Below are positions 6,613-10,751 of a stretch of 10,751 nt of DNA, piece after piece. The position numbers and the translations under genes were made by a program. This DNA comes from a bacterium (GTDB lineage Bacteria; Bacillota; Clostridia; Christensenellales; CAG-138). Each line of letters starts with the position of its first letter. Position 1 is the first letter of the stretch. The notes beneath the pieces were generated by a model, which was not told the DNA's origin, searched no databases, and worked only from the letters and a program-made list of their open reading frames with translations. Where the stretch lies: assembly GCA_029218485.1 (NCBI GenBank), contig JAQXRK010000077.1, positions 1 to 10,751 on the forward strand. Direction: 5' to 3'.

Positions 6613-6624
6613 ATGTGATAAACT
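6596..6624 (+). promoter_or_regulatory. Vegetative-type promoter inside the 3' end of spoIVFB
   Basis: TTGACC (6596-6601), a 17-base spacer and TAAACT (6619-6624), with TGA just before the -10, form a near-consensus sigma-A promoter. The spoIVFB stop codon (6610-6612) lies in the spacer. Transcription would start near 6631, about 30 bases before the TTG at 6661. This separates constitutive expression of the radical SAM/DUF2344/rng operon from the sporulation pair upstream. Confidence 0.75.
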
Positions 6625-6660
6625 ACCATTGGTTATTCTGTGGCCAGTGGAGGTACGAGC

Positions 6661-8487
6661 TTGGAACAGGCGGCAATCGAGCGCCTTTTGCAGCAGGTGG
6701 AAAAGCCTGCAAGGTATATCGGCGGGGAATGGAACAGCATTGTAAAGCCGGAAGCGTCGGTGCGGTTTGCACTGTGTTTTCCGGATGTGTATGAGATCGG
6801 CATGTCCCATCTGGGGTCAAAGATTCTCTACCATGTGCTCAACAGCCGGGAGGATACCGCCTGCGAGCGCGCCTATGCGCCGTGGCCGGATATGGAGAAG
6901 GCCATGCGCGAGAACGGCGTGCCCATGTTTTCGCTGGAAACAAAGCGCCCGCTTTCCGCGTTCGATATCGTCGGTTTTTCGCTGCTGTATGAGATGTGCT
7001 ATACCAACATCTTTACCATGCTCGAGCTGGCGGGAATTCCGTTTCGCACGGTCGATCGCGGGGAGCATGACCCGCTGATCGTGTGCGGCGGCCCTTGCGC
7101 GTGCAACCCGGAGCCGCTGGCCCCGTTTATGGACGCGGTGATGCTCGGCGACGGCGAGGAACTGATCTCCGAGCTCGTGGACGCCTATCAGGCCTCGCGC
7201 GCCGCAGGGGAGACGAAGCGCGAACTGCTCCTCCGGCTTTCCCGGGTGGACGGGGTCTATGTGCCGTCCCTCTACGAAGCCACCCCGGCGGGGGCCGTGC
7301 CGGTTGTGCCGGGCGCGCCCGCGACCATCGCCCGCCGTGTTGTAAGCGATCTGGACCGGGCGGAATATGTCGGCAAACCGATCGTGCCCTATCTCAATGT
7401 GGTGCATGACCGCGTATCGGTCGAGGTCATGCGCGGCTGCACGCGCGGCTGCCGGTTCTGCCAGGCGGGCTATATCTACCGGCCCGTGCGGGAGCGCACG
7501 CGCGAGACGCTCATGCGGCAGGCACGCGAGCTGGTCGACTGCACCGGCTATGATGAGATTTCGCTGCTCAGCCTGAGCACCGGCGACTATTCCGATATCC
7601 ATCGCCTCGTGCCGGAGATCATCGACGGCATGGAGGAGCAGCATGTCTCGGTGTCGCTGCCGTCGCTGCGCATCGATTCGTTCCTGAAGGAAGATTTGGA
7701 GAAGATGCAGTCGATCCGCAAGGCCGGCCTGACCTTCGCCCCGGAGGCGGGCACGCAGCGCCTGCGCGATGTGATCAACAAAAACGTCACCGAGGAGGAC
7801 CTGTTCCGGGCCTGCCGCGATGCGTTCGAGTCCGGGTGGACAAGCGTCAAGCTGTATTTCATGATCGGCCTGCCTACGGAAACGGATGAGGACATCCTCG
7901 GCATTGCGGAGCTTTGCCGCAAGGTCAGCCGCATCTTCTATGAAATGCCGAAGGAGAAGCGCGGCAAGGGGCTGCGCCTGTCCGCGAGCGCGTCCACGTT
8001 CGTACCCAAGCCGTTCACGCCGTTCCAGTGGTTTGCGCAGGTGCCGCTCGAGGAGATTCGCCGCCGCCAGCAGCTGCTCAGAAATGCGATGAAGGGCATT
8101 CGCGGTGTGGAGTTCCATTGCCATCTGTCCCAGCTTTCCGTGCTGGAGGCCGCGTTCTCCCGCGGGGACAGGAAGCTCGCGGATATTCTGGAGACCGCTT
8201 ACCGGAAGGGCTGCCGGTTCGATTCCTGGTCGGAGCACTTTCACGAGCAGGCGTGGCGCGAGGCGTTCGCCGAGCACGGCACGTCGATGGAGGCATATGC
8301 GCAGTGGGCGCCCGCGCCGGGTGCGCCGCTGCCCTGGTCGCATATCGATATGCTGGTAACGGAGCGCTATCTCAGCCGGGAGTATGACAAGGCCATGGAA
8401 GGCGTCACAACGCGGGATTGCAGGCAGGGCTGCAACGGTTGTTTTGGAGGTCGCTATGCGGATGTTTGCCGTCTATCAAAAGCATGA
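6661..8487 (+). CDS. B12-binding-like radical SAM protein, TIGR03960 family
   Basis: The 608-residue protein resembles TIGR03960 throughout. It has the typical start (QQVEKPARYIGGEWNSI), an N-terminal B12-binding-like Rossmann region (about residues 30-190, with FPDVYEIGMSHLG and ICGGPCACNPEPL-like strings), and a radical SAM core from about residue 250. The cluster ligands are Cys260, Cys264 and Cys267 in CTRGCRFC, binding a [4Fe-4S] cluster and S-adenosylmethionine. No cobalamin-binding DxHxxG is evident, so B12 use is doubtful. Near the end a second CX3CX2C (Cys587, 591, 594) and Cys603 could hold another cluster. Family function is unknown to me. The start is TTG 6661, six bases after GGAGGT; a GTG at 6640 lies upstream of that site and only adds residues that do not fit the family. 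It overlaps the DUF2344 gene by 32 bases, indicating coupled translation and probable joint function. Confidence 0.92.
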   Translation: MEQAAIERLLQQVEKPARYIGGEWNSIVKPEASVRFALCFPDVYEIGMSHLGSKILYHVLNSREDTACERAYAPWPDMEKAMRENGVPMFSLETKRPLSAFDIVGFSLLYEMCYTNIFTMLELAGIPFRTVDRGEHDPLIVCGGPCACNPEPLAPFMDAVMLGDGEELISELVDAYQASRAAGETKRELLLRLSRVDGVYVPSLYEATPAGAVPVVPGAPATIARRVVSDLDRAEYVGKPIVPYLNVVHDRVSVEVMRGCTRGCRFCQAGYIYRPVRERTRETLMRQARELVDCTGYDEISLLSLSTGDYSDIHRLVPEIIDGMEEQHVSVSLPSLRIDSFLKEDLEKMQSIRKAGLTFAPEAGTQRLRDVINKNVTEEDLFRACRDAFESGWTSVKLYFMIGLPTETDEDILGIAELCRKVSRIFYEMPKEKRGKGLRLSASASTFVPKPFTPFQWFAQVPLEEIRRRQQLLRNAMKGIRGVEFHCHLSQLSVLEAAFSRGDRKLADILETAYRKGCRFDSWSEHFHEQAWREAFAEHGTSMEAYAQWAPAPGAPLPWSHIDMLVTERYLSREYDKAMEGVTTRDCRQGCNGCFGGRYADVCRLSKA

Positions 8488-9139
8488 GGCGCTGAGCTTC
8501 ATTTCCCATCTGGATATCCAGCGCACGCTGCAGCGCGCGTTTCGCCGCGCCCGCATCCCGCTGGCCTATTCGGATGGATTCAACCCGCATCCGCAGCTCT
8601 CGTTCGCAGCCGCTGTGCCGACCGGCGCAGCCAGCACGTGCGAGTGGTTTGAGGTGCGCCTTTCGGAGCCGGTCGCGCCGGAAGCGTTTTTGGCGCGCAC
8701 CAATGCGGCAATGCCGGACGGCCTGCAACTCTTGCGGGCGTTTGAAGCCCCCGAGCAGGCGGGAAAACTAACGGTCATGGTGCGCGCGGCCGAATACCGC
8801 GCACGCCTCACGGCGGAAACGGCGCTTTCGGCCGAAGCGGTACAGGAGGCGCTCGACGCGCTCCTTGCCGGAGAGATTATTGTAAATAAGCGGACAAAGG
8901 GCGGGGTCAAACCCGTCGATATCCGTCCGCAGATCATGCAGGCAGCCGTGGAAGGAATTGAGGGCAACGAGATGATCCTCCGCGTTCTGGGCAAATTGCA
9001 GGCCGATGGCGGGCTGCGCGTCGAGCTGTTGACCGACGCGTTGTTCGACCGTTTGGGCGCACAGGGCGGTGTGGCGCGTATTTGCCGCACGGCCATGTAT
9101 TTTGACTCGGATGGTTCTTTGCCGCGCCTGTCTCCATGA
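8456..9139 (+). CDS. DUF2344 radical SAM-associated protein, TIGR03936 family
   Basis: This 227-residue protein has the hallmark N-terminus of TIGR03936/DUF2344: ISHLDIQRTLQRAFRRA, then IPLAYSDGFNPHPQLSFA, then a GAASTCEWFEV region. No signal peptide or membrane segment is seen, so it should be cytosolic. In some bacteria the domain is fused to the C-terminus of the TIGR03960 radical SAM protein, so the two separate proteins here probably form a complex or act in sequence; substrate and reaction are unknown. I chose ATG 8456 because the MRMFAVY start matches the family. GGAGG ends five bases before it; ATG 8462 is an alternative at eleven bases. An in-frame ATG at 8384 lies further inside the radical SAM gene and adds residues foreign to the family. 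It ends 16 bases before rng. Confidence 0.9.
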   Translation: MRMFAVYQKHEALSFISHLDIQRTLQRAFRRARIPLAYSDGFNPHPQLSFAAAVPTGAASTCEWFEVRLSEPVAPEAFLARTNAAMPDGLQLLRAFEAPEQAGKLTVMVRAAEYRARLTAETALSAEAVQEALDALLAGEIIVNKRTKGGVKPVDIRPQIMQAAVEGIEGNEMILRVLGKLQADGGLRVELLTDALFDRLGAQGGVARICRTAMYFDSDGSLPRLSP

Positions 9140-9155
9140 TAGAAAGAGAAGGAGA

Positions 9156-10673
9156 ATGAATAAGGAAATCTTGGTGGATGCAAACGGGTTTTCAACCCGG
9201 GTTGCGGTGGTGGAGGATGGATCGCCCGTCGAGCTGTACGTGGAGCAGGAGGGCGCGCAGCGACTGGTCGGAAACATCTACAACGGCCGGGTGCAGAACG
9301 TGCTGCCCGGCATGCAGGCGGCGTTTATCGACATCGGTCTGGAGCGCAACGCGTTTCTCTATGCGGGCGATATCGTGATGCCGGATGGTACGGACGGGGA
9401 CTTTGAAAAGGAAAAGCTGCAGTCCATGCGCAACATTCGGGATATGCTCAAGCCCGGACAGACGATCATGGTGCAGGTGGCCAAGGACCCGATCGGCACC
9501 AAGGGCGCGCGCGTGACCACGCACATCACGCTGGCCGGCCGGTCGCTCGTGCTGATGCCGACCATGGATTATGTGGGCGTATCGCGCCGCATTGAAAAGG
9601 ACGAGGAGCGGACCCGGCTTCGCAAGATTCTGTGCGATATCAAGCCGGATAATATGGGCGTGATCGTGCGCACGGCGTCCGCCGGCAAGAGCCGCGAGGC
9701 GTTTTCTGAGGACTTGGAGAGCCTCATGCTGCTGTATGCCGACATCCAGAAAAAGGCGAAACAGCAGAAAGCGCCGGCGCTTTTGCACGCGGAGCAGAGC
9801 CTGCTGTTCCGCACGGTGCGCGACCTGCTGATGAAGGATGTCGACCGCGTGTTCGTCAACGACTCGGCAACCTATGACAGCCTCCGCGAAATCGCGGATG
9901 TCATGGCGCCAAAGCTGAAGCCGCGCATTCTGTTCAAGCAGAGCGAAAACCTGTTCGACCGTTACGAGACCGAGAGCAAGATCGACAAGGCGCTCGCGCG
10001 CAAGGTGTGGATCAAGAACGGCAGCTACATCATCATCGACCGCACCGAGGCGCTGACCTGCATCGACGTCAACACCGGAAAGTTCGTCGGCAAGGACAAC
10101 CTTGAGAAAACGATCACCGCGACCAACTGTGAGGCGGCGCGGGAGATCGCGCGGCAGCTCCGCCTGCGCGACATCGGCGGCATCATCATCATCGACTTCA
10201 TCGATATGGAGCGGGAGAGCAACCGCAACATGGTGCTCAACACCCTGAAGACCGCGCTCAAGGACGATCATACGCGCTCGCATGTGTTCGGCTTTACGCA
10301 CCTTGGACTCGTGGAGATGACGAGAAAGAAGACCGGCCGCAGCCTCGGCGATACGCTCCAGATGCTCTGCCCGTACTGCGGCGGCGACGCACACGTCCTC
10401 TCACCGGAGAGCGTCATGTCCAAGATTCGCAAGCAGACGTTGCAGGTGCTCAAGGGCAGCGAAAACAAGCGCATGCTCATCGAGACGCATCCGGACGTGC
10501 TCAAGGCCATGGAGTTTGCCGAGAAGAAGCACGGCAGCGTGTTCCCGCCGGAGGCCGGCGGCACGTATTATGTCCGCGCGAACGAGTCGCTGCAGATGGA
10601 GAAGTTTTCGGTCCGCCCGCTCGCGGAGCGAAAGGTTGCGGAAGCGAAAAAGGATTGTAAAATCCTGCATTGA
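9156..10673 (+). CDS. rng: Ribonuclease G/E family endoribonuclease
   Basis: This endoribonuclease cuts single-stranded AU-rich RNA in rRNA maturation and mRNA decay, in the cytosol. At 505 residues it is close in length to E. coli RNase G (489) and lacks the long degradosome scaffold of RNase E. An S1-type RNA-binding region follows the start (VGNIYNGRVQNVLPGMQAAFIDIGLERNAFLY). The catalytic metal ligands are Asp304 in TCIDVNTGKF and Asp347 in IIIDFIDM, one residue from the E. coli RNase E numbers 303 and 346. The zinc-link cysteines are Cys405 and Cys408 in LCPYCGG, matching 404 and 407. ATG 9156 fits the family start (MNKEILVDANG). Its purine-rich ribosome binding site, GAAGGAG, is unusually close, ending only one base before the ATG; pairing with GAAAGAG further upstream is possible. 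The stop codon overlaps the -35 of the next promoter. Confidence 0.95.
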   Translation: MNKEILVDANGFSTRVAVVEDGSPVELYVEQEGAQRLVGNIYNGRVQNVLPGMQAAFIDIGLERNAFLYAGDIVMPDGTDGDFEKEKLQSMRNIRDMLKPGQTIMVQVAKDPIGTKGARVTTHITLAGRSLVLMPTMDYVGVSRRIEKDEERTRLRKILCDIKPDNMGVIVRTASAGKSREAFSEDLESLMLLYADIQKKAKQQKAPALLHAEQSLLFRTVRDLLMKDVDRVFVNDSATYDSLREIADVMAPKLKPRILFKQSENLFDRYETESKIDKALARKVWIKNGSYIIIDRTEALTCIDVNTGKFVGKDNLEKTITATNCEAAREIARQLRLRDIGGIIIIDFIDMERESNRNMVLNTLKTALKDDHTRSHVFGFTHLGLVEMTRKKTGRSLGDTLQMLCPYCGGDAHVLSPESVMSKIRKQTLQVLKGSENKRMLIETHPDVLKAMEFAEKKHGSVFPPEAGGTYYVRANESLQMEKFSVRPLAERKVAEAKKDCKILH

Positions 10674-10698
10674 CACGGCCCGATTGCTGTGATAAAAT
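10670..10698 (+). promoter_or_regulatory. Near-consensus promoter for the expected rplU operon
   Basis: TTGACA (10670-10675) is a perfect -35, followed by exactly 17 bases and TAAAAT (10693-10698), with TGA just before the -10. The rng stop codon (10671-10673) lies within the -35. A short inverted repeat, AGGATT-GTAA-AATCCT (10651-10666), ends four bases upstream. This is the strongest promoter in the window, as expected for ribosomal protein genes. Confidence 0.85.
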
Positions 10699-10703
10699 TG
10701 GTC

Positions 10704-10751
10704 GGTAAGCCGCTTCGGAGCGGTCTCTAAGTGCGCGCTTTGCGCCACCGC
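10704..10751 (+). ncRNA. Putative ribosomal protein L21 leader RNA, partial at right edge
   Basis: Just after the predicted transcription start the RNA folds into two hairpins. CCGCT-TCGG-AGCGG spans 10710-10723. GTG-C-GCGC, a TTT loop and GCGC-CAC span 10731-10748, with one bulged C. They are joined by TCTCTAA. The position (after rng, before the expected rplU) and the CCGCTT...AGCGGT start resemble the L21 leader family of Firmicutes, thought to let the ribosomal protein regulate its own operon. The element is cut by the window edge, so the match cannot be completed here. Confidence 0.6.

Noticed and set aside
6640..6660. GTG 6640 as start of the radical SAM gene
   Set aside because: The only good ribosome binding site (GGAGGT, 6649-6654) lies after it and serves TTG 6661, where family similarity begins.
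6817..8343. 508-residue minus-strand open frame opposite the radical SAM gene
   Set aside because: It is a shadow of a family-matching gene; the biased composition follows from third-position GC of the sense gene.
9102..9130. TTGACT before rng as a separate promoter
   Set aside because: At 17-18 bases downstream there is no TATAAT-like sequence (CGCCTG region), so rng is most likely expressed with the two genes upstream.
9192..10394. 400-residue minus-strand open frame opposite rng
   Set aside because: It is antisense to catalytic motifs of RNase G and has no independent support.
1..10751. Mobile elements, CRISPR array, tRNA or rRNA genes, recent gene transfer
   Set aside because: No direct repeats, terminal inverted repeats, transposase or integrase motifs, or RNA-gene signatures were seen, and base composition looks even across the window.

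Overview
The window reads as chromosomal DNA of a high-GC, endospore-forming member of the Firmicutes, most likely class Clostridia. The basis is a spoIVFA/spoIVFB-type pair followed by the gene order radical SAM (TIGR03960 type), DUF2344 (TIGR03936 type), RNase G and then an L21-type leader. From family knowledge, that order precedes rplU, prp, rpmA and obg in many Clostridia. Shine-Dalgarno sequences are strong and GTG and TTG starts are used. I see no mobile element, CRISPR array, tRNA or rRNA.

Left part (1-892): a purine nucleoside phosphorylase / MTA phosphorylase-like gene runs leftward off the edge (1-710, minus strand, C-terminus missing). A 182-base divergent spacer separates it from the rightward genes and holds a promoter for each direction.

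Middle (893-4968): a phosphinothricin-type GNAT acetyltransferase and a 391-residue malic enzyme form a probable two-gene operon. A separate promoter then drives an L,D-transpeptidase lipoprotein of the YkuD type. A 13-bp hairpin lies between this and a membrane-anchored endonuclease/exonuclease/phosphatase-fold protein. A second strong hairpin with a T-run ends that gene, and its 3' arm contains the ribosome binding site of the next gene.

Right part (5040-10751): a degenerate LytM protein (SpoIVFA-like) and an intramembrane metalloprotease (SpoIVFB) sit one base apart. In Bacillus subtilis this pair controls processing of pro-sigma-K in the mother cell. A near-consensus vegetative promoter inside the end of spoIVFB starts a separate housekeeping operon: radical SAM protein, DUF2344 protein (32-base overlap) and RNase G. 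A very good promoter then overlaps the RNase G stop codon and leads into a structured leader resembling the ribosomal L21 leader. rplU is expected just past the right edge.

Most of the window is recognisable core genome. The least explained items are the radical SAM/DUF2344 pair of unknown substrate beside RNase G and ribosomal protein genes, and two intergenic hairpins that can pair with, or contain, the ribosome binding site of the following gene.
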